This document shows, piece after piece, positions 1-10,525 of a stretch of 64,000 nt of DNA. The stretch spans positions 22,386,501-22,450,500 of the forward strand of contig NC_090954.1 of NCBI RefSeq assembly GCF_040807025.1, read 5' to 3'. The position numbers and the translations under genes were made by a program. The stretch comes from Struthio camelus (lineage: Eukaryota; Chordata; Aves; Struthioniformes; Struthionidae). How positions within the stretch are numbered: position 1 is the first letter of the stretch; every line of letters begins with the position of its first letter. The notes beneath the pieces were generated by a model. That model ran no database searches, was not told the DNA's origin, and was given only the letters and a program-made list of their open reading frames with translations.

Positions 1-260
1 CTGCAACGCGCTCTTCCCCGAGCCGGTGCTCAAGCACACTTCATAGCCGTAAGCCGCCGACAGAGTGCCCGCGCCGGCCACGTCCGCAAAACTACTGCAG
101 ACATCGCCAGCGGCGTAACCGTGCGCAGAGGCAGGTGAACGCCTTCCTCGTAGTCGACCCTTGCAGAGCTTCGCCCCCGAAAAGGCGACGGCGGCGAAGA
201 GGAAGAGAGAGGAGACGGAGCACAAGGAAGCGACGAGGTAGGGGGCTAGCAGGTTCTCCT

Positions 261-298
<38 letters not shown>

Positions 299-2349
299 TC
301 CGGTTTGCCCGCAGGAGCGTGGGAAAGCTGCAGGAAGGCGTCGGAAAAGCCCTCCAGCAGGGCGAGGCTGAGGGTGACGGTGGAGGAGCGCGGCGGCTGG
401 CCGCTGTCCCTCACGAGCACGACGAGTCTCTGCCTGGCCGCGTCCCGCTCCGCCACGGCCCGCGCCGTGCGCACCTCGCCGCTGTGCAGCCCCACGCGGA
501 AGAGCCCCGGCTCCGTCGCCTTGGCCAGCTCGTACGACAGCCACGCGTTCTGCCCCGAGTCCGCGTCCACCGCCACCACCTTGGCCACCAGGTACCCCGC
601 CCGCGCCCAGCGCGGCACCAGCTCGCCCGCCGCCGCGCTGCTGTTGGGCAGCGGGTGCAGCACGACGGGCGCGTTGTCGTTCTCGTCCCGCACCTCCACG
701 CGCACCACCGCCTCGGCGCTGAGCGGCGGCGAGCCGCCATCGACGGCGCGCACGACCACCTGCAAGGCGCGCACCTCCTCGTAGTCCAGCGGGCGCAGCG
801 CCCGCACAGCCCCGCTGTCCGCGTCCACCGACACGAAGGAGGCCACAGTTGCGGCGCCAGGCTCGGGCGGCACCAGTGCGTAGCTCACGCGGGCGTTCTT
901 CCCCACATCCGCGTCCATCGCGCTCACGAGGCCCAGGCTCGTCCCCGCGGGCTCGTTCTCGCGCAGCACCATTGTGTAGGAGGCGTGGGTGAAGATGGGC
1001 GCGTTGTCGTTCACGTCCGAGAGCCGCACGAGTAGTGTCTGCGCCGCGGAAAGCGCCGGGACCCCCGCGTCACGGGCCCGCACCGTAACATTGTACTCCG
1101 CGTGGTGCTCCCGGTCCAGCGCCTCCGCCGTCACTAGTGCGTACGAGTCTGCCAGCGCCAGCGCCACGATGCTGAAAGGTAGGTCGCCCAGCAGCTCGCA
1201 GCTCGTCCTGCCGTTGTCCCCCGAGTCCCGGTCCCGCACGCTGTACAGGGCCACCACGGTCTGCGGTGGGGCTGCTTCCGAGAGGGGGCTGGTGAGGGAG
1301 GTGATGGTCACCTCGGGGGCATTGTCGTTCACGTCAACGACCTCCACCAGAACTTTGCAGTGCGCGGACAGGCCGCCTCCATCCGTGGCCTGGACATCTA
1401 TCTCGTAGGTCTTTGTTTCTTCGTAGTCCACTGGGTTTTTGAGTCGAATCTGCCCTGTCTCTGGATTTATTTTAAAAGTCTGGTGATTCTCCTCTGAATT
1501 TGGAACGATGGAGTACGCTATTTCCCCGTTCTTTCCTGCGTCTAAATCGCTAGCAGACACCCCCACCACTAAGGTGTCCTCAGCGCTATTTTCAGGCACT
1601 CGGACTTTATATAGACTCCTGGTGAATACCGGGATGTTGTCGTTTATATCCAAAACTTGCACGCGGATCAAGGATGTACCAGAACGCGGTGGAGACCCGC
1701 CATCCACAGCCGTGAAGCTGAAGGTGACTTCTGCCCGCTCCTCCCTGTCCAGAGCTCGGTGCAGCACCAGCTCGGCGTAGCGCCTGCCGTCACTCCGCCG
1801 CAGGGTGGAGATACGGAAATAGTCGTTCGAACTGATGTGGTAGTGCTGGAGACTGTTATTCCCCACATCTGGATCCTGAGCACTTTCCAGCAAAAATCGA
1901 GCTCCCGGCATTGCACTTTCCGGGATCTTTAAAATCATCTCCCTATTTAAGAACATGGGAGCATGATCGTTTATATCGCTGACGCTTACCTCGGCTCGGA
2001 AGGACTGCAGTGGGCTTTCTAGCAACACCTCGAACCTCACCAGGCAAGGCTCGCTCTGCCCGCACAGCGCCTCTCGATCCATCTTTTCTTGCACAAACAA
2101 ATCTCCAGTGTGCTGGTTCAGTTGTAAATATTGCTGTTCTCCTTCAGGTACGAGCCGGGCTCGTCGAGCCGATAATTCCTCAGCCGTGAGTCCCAAATCC
2201 TTTGCTATATTCGCCACAAAGAAGTCTCTCTCCGCCTCTTCAGGCACAGAGTACCGGATGGTTTCTGCACTCACCCCCGACACACAGAGGAGCAGGATCA
2301 CAGGCACCGTTCGCCCTGAGAGTGGTTCCTCACTTTTTCTCAGCCCCAT
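1..2349 (-). CDS. Clustered protocadherin variable exon (partial, runs off left edge)
   Basis: Clustered protocadherins are neuronal type I membrane proteins that form homophilic recognition units giving single-cell identity. I read 783 open codons from an ATG at 2349-2347 down to base 1 with no stop. Residues 1-28 form a signal peptide (hydrophobic VPVILLLCVSGVSA). Six cadherin repeats follow, with calcium-binding linkers DINDHAP (about 124), DINDNIP (233), DVNDNAP (338), DVNDNAP (445) and DENDNAP (555). EC1 carries the family C-x5-C loop (CGQSEPC). After EC6 comes an odd acidic stretch of six Gly-Asp pairs (bases 262-297), then a membrane helix at about 701-725 and a tail containing YGYEVCLSTGSGKS, which resembles beta/gamma-type tails. 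EC1 wording (KMDREALCG, DINDHAP) also looks beta- or gamma-B-like. Subfamily cannot be settled without the exon end: a stop would mean beta-type, a splice donor gamma or alpha. Late EC5 to EC6 is identical at base level to the exon at 8093-10525. Confidence 0.95.
262..297 (-). repeat. Coding hexanucleotide repeat (Gly-Asp)6
   Basis: Six tandem GGCGAC units on the minus strand are in frame within the edge protocadherin exon. They encode six Gly-Asp pairs just outside the membrane helix. The neighbouring exon has EEEPAADADAP at the matching place, so the linker is acidic in both, but only this exon has expanded it as a microsatellite. Confidence 0.95.
330..793 (-). repeat. 464-bp block identical to 8479-8942 (EC5 end to EC6), copy 1
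   Basis: Compared base by base with 8479-8942 at a constant offset of 8149, I find no mismatch or gap over 464 bp. Identity stops abruptly at both ends: T/C between 329 and 8478, C/T between 794 and 8943. The block encodes about residues 520-673 of the edge exon, which is the end of EC5 through EC6 to GFSDAF. Homogenised EC6 is known for clustered protocadherins and is attributed to gene conversion. Confidence 0.93.
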
Positions 2350-2562
2350 TTTCGCCTCCGGAAGCGCTCTCCTCCCCCTGTGAGCTAAGTAGGAGCTATG
2401 GATGCGTCTCCGTCGATCTGGCAGGCAGGGATCTGAGCCTGGCGCCCCCCGAGCACAGCAGCCCCAGGAAGGTGCAGCCCCGCGAACCGCCTCGCCAGGC
2501 CGAGCTGCGCGGCGGCGGCAGTGGCCGGGAGCTGCGCGGCGCCTCCGCGCCTTCGCGGTCAG

Positions 2563-2580
2563 CAGCGGCACCACGCGGCC
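2563..2580 (-). promoter_or_regulatory. Candidate Pcdh promoter CSE / CTCF site for the edge exon
   Basis: On the minus strand this reads GGCCGCGTGGTGCCGCTG. It holds the CGCT core of the protocadherin CSE and a good match to a CTCF core (CCGCGnGGnG). It sits about 215 bp upstream of the ATG at 2349, which is where the CSE lies in mammalian variable-exon promoters. The surrounding 2350-2620 is GC- and CpG-rich. Occupancy and function are inferred. Confidence 0.55.
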
Positions 2581-2879
2581 GACGTGCCAAAGGACGGGGA
2601 TATTTTCCCAGTGCAAAGCCGACAAAACAGACCGCTCGATTCCTCTCTTCAAAGTTCAGAGCGTACAGATTTAACTGCCTACACACATCTCTTAAAAGTC
2701 TGGACACTGACTGATTAATATTATAACTTTTAACTCCAAGAGCATCACTTAGGCTATTCAATGAATTTCATCGGGATGAAATAGATCCCCTCCCCAAATA
2801 GCCCCCGACCTTTTCCTCTTCTGTTTTTTCCTTTTTTTACTCACACAATAGCTTTTGCGAATCTAAACTTCTGAGTTTA

Positions 2880-3300
2880 GAAGCAGATTTCTGCCATCCG
2901 CAGTAGTGTCAACAGCCGGAAATATTGCAGATGTCCGTGATCCTTGGATGGTGGAATGGAAACGCTGGCGATATCAGAGGTGATGGAAGGGAAGCGGCTG
3001 GGAGGCTGTATCAGACAGGTGCTTTCCTTCCTCTTGAAATCATCAGAGACGAGGGCAGTCACCTGGGTAGCCAGCACTAGATCCTGAGTCGTCCCTGAAG
3101 GCCATTTAACTAAAAAACTGTGTATTGTTATAGCTGCCCAGCATCCAAAGAGAGCTGGTCCATGAACCATGGCTACATCGTTCCTGATAGTGATTCTGGG
3201 GAGGATTTCTGGCATGGATCGAGACCGTTATGCCGATTTACGACTCCTGAGGCTGGGAGCAGTTGTGAAAGGGGCTTCAGAGCGGCATCTCTTGCATCCT
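2880..3300 (-). pseudogene. Decayed protocadherin exon piece (EC1/EC2 border to EC2/EC3)
   Basis: Minus-strand sequence around 3270-3190 aligns with the EC1/EC2 region of the edge exon. A CTCAGGA followed by ATAACnGTCTC matches the SAQD..NNSL coding bases, an ATGCCG lies about 40 bp before it as in the intact gene, and one frame reads NRHNGLDPC against GSNGLQNYS of the other exon. Near 3085 a DLVLATQ frame parallels ELVLQRQ, and near 2935 bases resembling the EC2/EC3 linker follow. Spacing needs an insertion of about 80 bp, and stops and frame changes interrupt it. The alignment was made by eye, so homology is likely but not proven. EC1 proper and everything after EC3 appear to be lost. Confidence 0.5.
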
Positions 3301-4530
3301 GGGTCTCAGGAGAGAACTCGCCTAGCTCAGACAAAGCCTCTGCTTCCTGCTGTGGCTCCTGAGCACAGCCTTCCCCCAGGGTGTTCTGATTTTCCCTGCA
3401 TAAAATCCACTCCAAAATGCTCCGTTTTGTTCCTGCAATACTGCTCTTGGGGTATTTCCTCGGCAATGGCTGTGACAGGTGACCTCCGAGGCACTTTAGA
3501 GAAGGTCGTTAGAGCTCCTTAACTCCTAGCACAGCTCTTTCCTCCCGTATCTAACAGCCGCGGAGCGCCCTCCTGCTGAGCTGAGAACTAGTCGTTAGAT
3601 ATCACTGCACTAACATCATACTCGTGGACTGGAAGCTTCGCTGCAGTGAACAGCAACAAACACAGACTGACACAGAACACTCACCCGAGGGAGATCCAGC
3701 AAGTAGGTTTTATTGTTTTTTCGTCATCAGATATTTGACTCTTAAAAACGTGTGAGCAACAGGAAGTATCACGACTTTATATTTCAGTGCCGAGTAATGA
3801 AAGCAAAAGAACACAGAAAGCTTCTGGACTCACTGGATTTTACAGTGCCTTATCTTTATTATAAAAGTTTTAACCTATTTTACTGTAAAACCACTAATAC
3901 TACTTCTAATTCTCTACCACCTTGCACTCAGCTATCCTGAAATGCTCTATAACTGCTCATTTCTATTTTAAATTATGAAAGAAACATCCACTTTTTACAG
4001 TACAGCGAATCTATAAACTCTTGCTCTAATAGGCAAAGTGTGCTAAAGTCAGCCAATTCTAATGTGATCAGCTTCTGCTTGTTATTAAAGAGGTCCCTTG
4101 CACACGTAACTTCATGTTGTTTAATAAGTATTTGGCGTGGCATTGAGCAGACTGCAGAAAATTAAGATATTATTACAGAACTCTCTTCATAAGGAAAAAA
4201 ATACAGAAAAGATGATGAAGGAGAAATTACTCTTGAAGATCTGCTTCTGGTTTTCGTATTTCCCATAATGTTCAGAAACAGTAGCACTCTCACAGTCATG
4301 CATCAAGACTCGGTGTAATTAACATGCAACACAGTCCTTCTCCATCCATATTACAGCTGCAAAATACCTATGTGAACAAGGTACTACATAAGAGGAGAGT
4401 GTTCTTGCTCTCTCGCAGAGACGACTTGTGCCTTTTTGGCTTTTTTTTTTTTTTTTTTGTGCGTGCATATTTTATCTCTTCGTTTTCATTTCTCCATGAG
4501 GCCGTTAAACAATGAGGACAGACATGCTTG
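3301..4530. other. Non-coding stretch between protocadherin relics
   Basis: Contains a CSE-like site at 3555-3580 and an 18-base T run at about 4441-4458. From 3700 to 4430 it is AT-rich. I see no gene or recognisable mobile element. Confidence 0.6.
3555..3580 (-). promoter_or_regulatory. Orphan CSE/CTCF-like site
   Basis: The minus strand carries CAGCAGGAGGGCGCTCCGCG, close to the CTCF consensus with the GGCGCT core typical of protocadherin promoters, apart from a one-base shift in the left half. No intact exon starts within 1.2 kb downstream. The decayed exon piece at 2880-3300 is the nearest candidate former client. Confidence 0.4.
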
Positions 4531-4539
4531 TCTTCATCT

Positions 4540-4650
4540 ACTGATGGGTGAGCCAAGGGTTTTGATCAGGAATGTCATTTACTCCTATCACCTTGTTAGC
4601 AGCGCAACCTGCTTCCGCAGGCCTACGACCTGTGTCTTCAGAGAACGGAG
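4540..4650 (-). pseudogene. Decayed protocadherin EC6 piece
   Basis: A minus-strand frame reads AGCAANKVIGVNDIPDQNPWL, which parallels AGYLVAKVVAVDADSGQNAWL of the intact exons. At base level about 95 bp align without a gap to 535-630 of the edge exon, and many differences are CpG-to-TpG/CpA changes expected in decaying GC-rich DNA. Upstream (to about 4820) the same frame stays open but homology fades, and downstream it ends at 4538. A possible EC4/EC5 linker remnant near 5110-5150 would fit one full-length dead exon spanning roughly 6.4-4.5 kb, but that extension is speculative. Confidence 0.6.
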
Positions 4651-7199
4651 CTCTGCTCTGCAAAGAACAGAATGGAGGGCTGTCAATTGGAGGCTGAGAG
4701 TAAGTAGATGTCAGCGAGAAGTGCCCAGGTTTCTGGACCTGCGTTATATCATTGGTACTCTTCTCTACCCAGAGACAAAGGAGGAGGGGGACAGGGGAGC
4801 CTCTTTGACCCAAAGGGGGCAAAGCTAAAGCCTAAAGACATCCTCCTCGTTGTGGATATCCCAAGGGCACCACTGAAAACCATTTATGAGTCTGAAGGGG
4901 GGACTATATAATGGGAAGATCCTAAAATAAAATAACTTTCATACAAAAAGAAAATGTGTTTTAATGTTGATATCTCGAGGTGGGTCCTCATTTCCCCCCG
5001 AAGTCATTGTGACTACAGTTATGTGAGAACCTGAAGTAATGCAGGTGGAAGATTTCCCTGACTCAATGATAATTAAACAGGGAGATGCTGTGGGGTGACC
5101 ATGAGAAGGCATATGGAGGGGTCTTCATCATCATAGCTGTTTATTGTGTGGACCCTCATGAAATGCTGAGGTAGCTGGATCCCTGGAAACTCTAAAATCT
5201 GAGCTAAAAGGGGACATGGTCTCAATGCTAGAATAAGGAGAGACGGAGAAGTCACAGGAGCTGTTTTAACTACCATCTTTAGTCTGTCTTCCCATGCTCT
5301 TCAAACAGCCAAGAGGTTAAAGGGAACCTCAGACATGACCCATTTTAGGCTCCTACTTTACATCGCATCTGGAAGACCTTAACTCCCTTCAGCTGCGTAA
5401 ATGCCACAAACACTGGGCTATGCAGCCCAGAGGGAGAAGGAGTGTCGCAAGCAAGAGAGATCTCATCTGATGTCCATTAACTTCCTCCGTGCCCTTTCAA
5501 AGCCCTTTGCTCCCTTGCAGGAGCTATATCTTAGGCCCACTAACAGCTGTTGGCTGATCAGTATTAGCTATGCAGCAGCCATCCATTGGGTTGGATGTGG
5601 GGTACTTCATTGCGGATGATGTGGCTATCCTACCGGTAGGAAACCAAATTGTGATAGATTGGCCCGAGGAAATTAATATCCCGTACCAATACCTTCCTCC
5701 TTAGAGCAGAACAAAACTGAAATTCTTTTTTACGTAACACAATGGAATTTAATGACCAATGTTATTTAATTTATTCAGGACTTATGCAACATACAAATAC
5801 TTGAGGACACTATAAGGTAAATGTTGGCTTAAACTGTTTAAACATACTCCCTAAAGTATAAATCTGCATTTTAGTGAACCGTCAGAAAATCCCACTATGA
5901 AATCATTTTCAGTATTTACTAGGAGTAAAACAGGTATTTTTCTTAGAGCCACTGAAATCAGCTGCAGGATCCGACCTTTCCTTTCAGGTGGTGGATATTT
6001 TTACAGACTGCTTTCTTGCCCCTGCAAGTAGAAGGATGTTTTGGAGATAAAAGAGTGAAGTGTTCACTGTAAAGGATTCGGGCTCCCTGCAGCGGCACGT
6101 TACAACCTCCGTTACTATTTTAGTACTCCTGTACACAACACCAGAATCTCCCTCATCTCAGCCCTTACCTTCACAGCACATGCCAAAGCTGGGCGGGGCT
6201 GTGTTACTCCTCAACTTCTCTCAGCATTGCTCCCTTCTCTCCCTGGTTCTTCCTCAGTTTCCTCTTCCTCGGCGGCTTGTGGATGCTTTTGGGCTGCATC
6301 TCCCCTGTATCTTGCTTCCTGTCCACTGCTTGCCATCATTTCACTTACCCCAACCTCCACTGGAGCACAGGGAAATCCACGGCATTTGTGGGGAGGATAT
6401 AAGGGCCAGCAGTGGCGAATGGCAGCCCTTGGACCGAAGAAGAGGATGTGTACGGTTGAATGCATGGAATTGAAAGGCATTCACCTAGTAGATTCAAGCT
6501 ACAGCTTGTAGGTAGAGGAATCAGATAATCAGATACCTCTTTTTTGCTCTTCTGTCTCTCGGACTTCTTTTAATCCGCAAAGAAGTCTCAAGTATACTAG
6601 CTGCAGCTTGTTCAAACTTTCCTCAGGAACACCCATCAGATAAAGCAGAGATAAGCTTAGATACCTGACTATTCTTCAGATTATACCGAGACCACAGAGA
6701 AGTCTCTAAATGGCAGATGTGTCCAGCAAATTGCTTGGCAGCTCCAATTTGTTTTTCCTTAACTAGCCATTAACTTTTCTTGCTGGATCTGACAGATCAA
6801 AGAGACGAGAATAGCAGTTTGCAGTCTCCTTAAGAGGACAACAGGGAGAGGAGAGAGTACGAGAGTGTACTCACCTGAACCAAATGGAAATGGGAAGGAA
6901 CAGCAATAACAGAAAACTCATAGAAGTGAACAATCTTTGTCCAATGCAATGGCACTCCCGATAAACGCCACAGAAAGCATGTATTTCCCCTAAGGACTCT
7001 CCTTTTTGCACTTCAAGGGTATTGCGATGCTGATGGTAGCTGCCCTGCTACCGTCAGAGAGAAGGAAAGATTGCAGGACCCTAGGCAGTGAAACTGCCCT
7101 GTGCCCGATGATGAGGGAACTTCGTAGCAGCACTATGGAGAGGGTTGCTGGTGCTTTTCATGAGCACTCGAGTGAGTCAAGAGGGACAGGAAGGATGCG
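4651..7199. other. Non-coding stretch, possibly more protocadherin debris
   Basis: No intact gene. Bases near 5110-5150 (minus) give a weak match to an EC4/EC5 linker. Bases 6060-6480 are moderately GC-rich with short open frames on both strands but nothing recognisable. No mobile element was identified. Confidence 0.5.
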
Positions 7200-8015
7200 T
7201 TGCAAAGCCCAGATTTCCATATCTGTTTGGCCAATATTGTTAATACAAATGACAAAAATACAAAGGATATTAATGGCAGGAGTCCGCCCCATGGCCTTCA
7301 GCAACTTGCAGGACGCCCTAGCTTTTTGCCCCACGTCGCTTCCACCACTAGAAGCCTGGTGACTGGACACTTGCCAGTGCTTAGAACTGCCCCAACTCCT
7401 AATAGCTGTTCAGGTGACACTGTCAATGATAAGGCAGCCTGTCGTACCACTGTCCCTGCAGTCCCTCTTGTTTGCTCTGGACAGGGCCACCACCATCCCA
7501 GGGAGGCCGTCTCTTTGGGAGCGGTGTCATTCCTGCCCTGCATCACTGCGGGCTCTTTGCAGTGCGTGGACAGATACCCCACCCCCGCTTCGTCCGTTTG
7601 TGGCTCATATATCCATCCCGCGGATCCTTGTCTTCTCATGATCCAGCTACCCACCATTCAAGTGACACTAGAGACTATCTAACGTGAATAATCAGAGGAT
7701 CTTCCGGACACCTGCCCGAAGGAGATCTATAGTTCTGCAATGGCGCCGTAATCCAAGTCACTTGTTTCCACTTTAGTGACAAAGATCCCTGGGAAGCTGT
7801 TTTCCATTTACATCCTGCTTTATACTCCGACAGAGTGGAAGCAGAAAACTGCAGTTAGTCAGCACTTGGAGTGCAGCTGGGCTGTGCCGGATCCTCGCGG
7901 GAGGCCCCCAACAGCGCCTGCGAGATCATCTCCGCCCTGTCCTCCCTCTCCAGTGGTTCCTGCAGCACCAGCTCCACCAGTTCGCTAATCCCCACTGTCC
8001 CGCACCTACACTCAG
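7200..8015 (-). pseudogene. Decayed protocadherin exon, EC2 to EC5 start
   Basis: Minus-strand frames carry clear cadherin-repeat remnants in the right order and spacing. VELVLQEPLEREDRAE (about 8000-7930) matches ELVLHRALDREERAE of EC2. GVGYLSTHCK with RNDTAPKE (about 7580-7520) matches GGGLSAHCK and NDNAPEV at the EC3/EC4 border. Bases at 7500-7440 match the VVALYSVRDRDSGDNGRTSC coding stretch with frameshifts, and FVICINN near 7240 sits where the EC4/EC5 linker is expected. The EC2 to EC3 landmarks are about 400 bp apart both here and in the intact edge exon. EC1, the signal peptide and the promoter are missing. The piece starts within about 80 bp of the splice donor of the intact upstream exon. 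Several frameshifts and stops make it a pseudogene. Confidence 0.85.
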
Positions 8016-8086
8016 TGGTGACACCCCCTCCTCCCTTCACGTTGCTCCATCCACCCTCCTCCCTGCCGCCCCGTCCCACGTAGGTC

Positions 8087-8093
8087 CCTCACC
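8087..8093 (-). other. Splice donor ending the protocadherin variable exon
   Basis: The minus strand reads CACAG|GTGAGG, with the last exon base at 8093 and the donor GT at 8092-8091. This is a near-perfect donor and leaves a phase-0 junction after residue Gln811. Reading through it would add only 26 low-complexity residues before a stop at 8014-8012, so splicing to downstream constant exons is the better model. Confidence 0.85.
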
Positions 8094-10525
8094 TGTGCAG
8101 CCCAGTCGCCTTCTTCCCCGAGGTCGGCCACGACTTGTGAACACACCGAGCTCCGCTGGTCTCCTGGACCGGGGGGCATCCCGGCGGGGAAACAAGGGAA
8201 GAGGGGCCTGAGGAACCGGAACTCGCTGTTGACGGTCCCGGCAGTGAGGCAGACGTCGTACACGTAGCTGCGGGGCAGGGAGCCGGAGCTACCTTCCCCG
8301 GCAATCTTCGGGAAAACGGGCCCGGTCTCCGCCTTCCTCCCCCTGGCTCGCCGCACCTTCATAACCACGATGGCCGTCACGGTGGCCAGGAACAGTGCCG
8401 ACACGGAGGCTAAGCAGATGATGAGGTACAGCGTCAGTGGAGCGTCGGCATCAGCGGCGGGCTCCTCCTCGCTGACCCGCAGGAAGGCGTCGGAAAAGCC
8501 CTCCAGCAGGGCGAGGCTGAGGGTGACGGTGGAGGAGCGCGGCGGCTGGCCGCTGTCCCTCACGAGCACGACGAGTCTCTGCCTGGCCGCGTCCCGCTCC
8601 GCCACGGCCCGCGCCGTGCGCACCTCGCCGCTGTGCAGCCCCACGCGGAAGAGCCCCGGCTCCGTCGCCTTGGCCAGCTCGTACGACAGCCACGCGTTCT
8701 GCCCCGAGTCCGCGTCCACCGCCACCACCTTGGCCACCAGGTACCCCGCCCGCGCCCAGCGCGGCACCAGCTCGCCCGCCGCCGCGCTGCTGTTGGGCAG
8801 CGGGTGCAGCACGACGGGCGCGTTGTCGTTCTCGTCCCGCACCTCCACGCGCACCACCGCCTCGGCGCTGAGCGGCGGCGAGCCGCCATCGACGGCGCGC
8901 ACGACCACCTGCAAGGCGCGCACCTCCTCGTAGTCCAGCGGGTGGAGGATATAAAGTTCCCCGTTCTCGGAGTTGACCGACACCTCGGGCTTCTCTTTCC
9001 CCTGCTCCCTCACTAGTGCGTAGCTCACGCGGGCGTTTTTCCCAGCGTCGGCGTCCGTCACATTCACGCTGCCGATTCGGAGCATGGGGCTATTGTTCTC
9101 CTTCACCGACATTGTGTAAACCGCCTGCGTGAACTCCGGGGGGTTATCGTTCACATCGGATATCTTCACGAGGATACTTTCCTGAGAACTCAGCCGCGGG
9201 GTGCCCCAGTCTATGGCTGTGATGGTGATGTTGTATTCAGCCGTCTTCTCCCTATCCAGCGCAGCGTCCGTTCGCAGCTCGTAGTAATTATCGAAAGTGG
9301 GTGTGAGACTGAAGGGCAAGTCCCCTTCGATCGCACACTCCGTCCTCCCATTGTCCCCGGAGTCTCGGTCCCGCACTCTGAACAGGGCCACCACGGTCTG
9401 CGGCGGGGCGTCCTCGGGAATGGAGGCGGTGAGGGAGGTGAGCGCTATCTCCGGGACGTTGTCGTTCACGTCCAGGACCTCCACGTGCACTTTGCAATGC
9501 GCAGACAGCCCCCCACCGTCGGTGCCCCTCACCACCATCTCGTGGCTTTTCGTTTCCTCGAAATCCAGGTTGCCTGATATCCATATCTCGCCGGTGGCGG
9601 CGTTCAGCTGGAAGAGCTGACGGGACCGCTCCGACGTCTGGGTGAAGGCATACCGCACTTTGCCGTTGGACCCTTCATCGGGATCCTCGGCCACGACTCT
9701 GACCACCAGCTGCTCCGGCGGGCTGTTCTCGGCCAGGCGTACCTCGTAGACCTCCCGACCGAAGACAGGGTTGTTGTCATTGGCATCCAACACCACGATC
9801 CGGACCTGAGCCGTGCCTGACCTGGCTGGCGAGCCCCCATCGATGGCGGTAAGGAGCAAATTCACCTCCGTCTCGTCTTCCCGGTCCAGCTGCCGCTGTA
9901 GTACAAGCTCTGCGTATTTTCCCCCATCCTTCCCAGTCCCGAGATCCAGAGAGAAATGCGAGTTGGGCCCGAGGCTGTAGTTCTGCAGGCCGTTACTCCC
10001 CACATCAGTGTCCCTAGCACTTTCCAAAGGGAAACGTGACCCTGGAGATGCCGTTTCCAGAATCTCTAAAACCACCTCCTTTTCCGGGAACACGGGGGAG
10101 TTGTCATTTACGTCCAGAATCTGCACCTCCCCTCGGATCAGTTGCAAAGGATTTTCAAAGAATATCTTAAAGAAGAGTGTGCAGATATCGCTCTGCGGAC
10201 AGATCTCTTCTCTATCTAGCGTTTCTTTTACTGTCAGGACTCCCGTGTTCTGATTCAGTTGGAAATATTGCTCGTTCCCCTCGGGCACAACGCGGGCCTT
10301 GCGAGCAGCGAGCTGGCTAAGAGAAACCCCCAGGTCCTTTGCAACATTGGCAACAAAGGAGTCCCTCTCCATTTCCTCTGCCAGAGTATAGCGGAGAGTT
10401 TCAGACCCGGTTTGACACACGCATACACAGAGAATAAGCAAGCTGACTTGCCTTTTGATGCCTCTGCCCGCCATCACTTTACAGGAAAACCATCCTTTCG
10501 GGGCATCCTCCGTGGCTCCCGGCAT
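8093..10525 (-). CDS. Clustered protocadherin variable exon, intact
   Basis: Neuronal homophilic adhesion receptor, made by splicing this single exon to shared constant exons (not in the window). Reading from the ATG at 10525, the exon encodes 811 residues: signal peptide core VSLLILCVCVC; EC1 about 43-143 with loop C109-x5-C115; EC2 to about 253; EC3 to about 358; EC4 to about 463; EC5 to about 570; EC6 about 575-680. Linkers are DVNDNSP, DANDNNP, DVNDNVP, DVNDNPP and DENDNAP. The membrane helix is about 698-722, and the tail has YVYDVCLTAGTVNSEFRFL. An in-frame ATG at 10474-10472 (Met18) gives a more typical signal peptide and has G at -3 and +4. A TATAAAA directly before the first ATG also favours Met18. 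A splice donor instead of a stop, with a gamma-like tail, points to a gamma-type (less likely alpha) member. Residues 529-682 are base-identical to the edge exon. Confidence 0.96.
8479..8942 (-). repeat. 464-bp block identical to 330-793 (EC5 end to EC6), copy 2
   Basis: Second copy of the identical block, in the same orientation and the same reading frame, coding residues 529-682 of the intact exon. Flanking coding sequence on both sides differs strongly between the two exons, apart from a short near-identical island coding SYALV and neighbouring residues about 80 bp away. Confidence 0.93.

Noticed and set aside
135-1035. Arginine-rich and other open frames on the plus strand, and off-frame minus frames, over the edge exon
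   Set aside because: They are shadows of the protocadherin frame in GC-rich DNA. The same ones recur over the identical block at 8.4-9.0 kb.
8012-8092. C-terminal extension of the 8-10.5 kb frame to a stop at 8012
   Set aside because: It follows a near-perfect CAG|GTGAGG donor and encodes Gly/Arg-rich low-complexity residues, so it is better read as intron.
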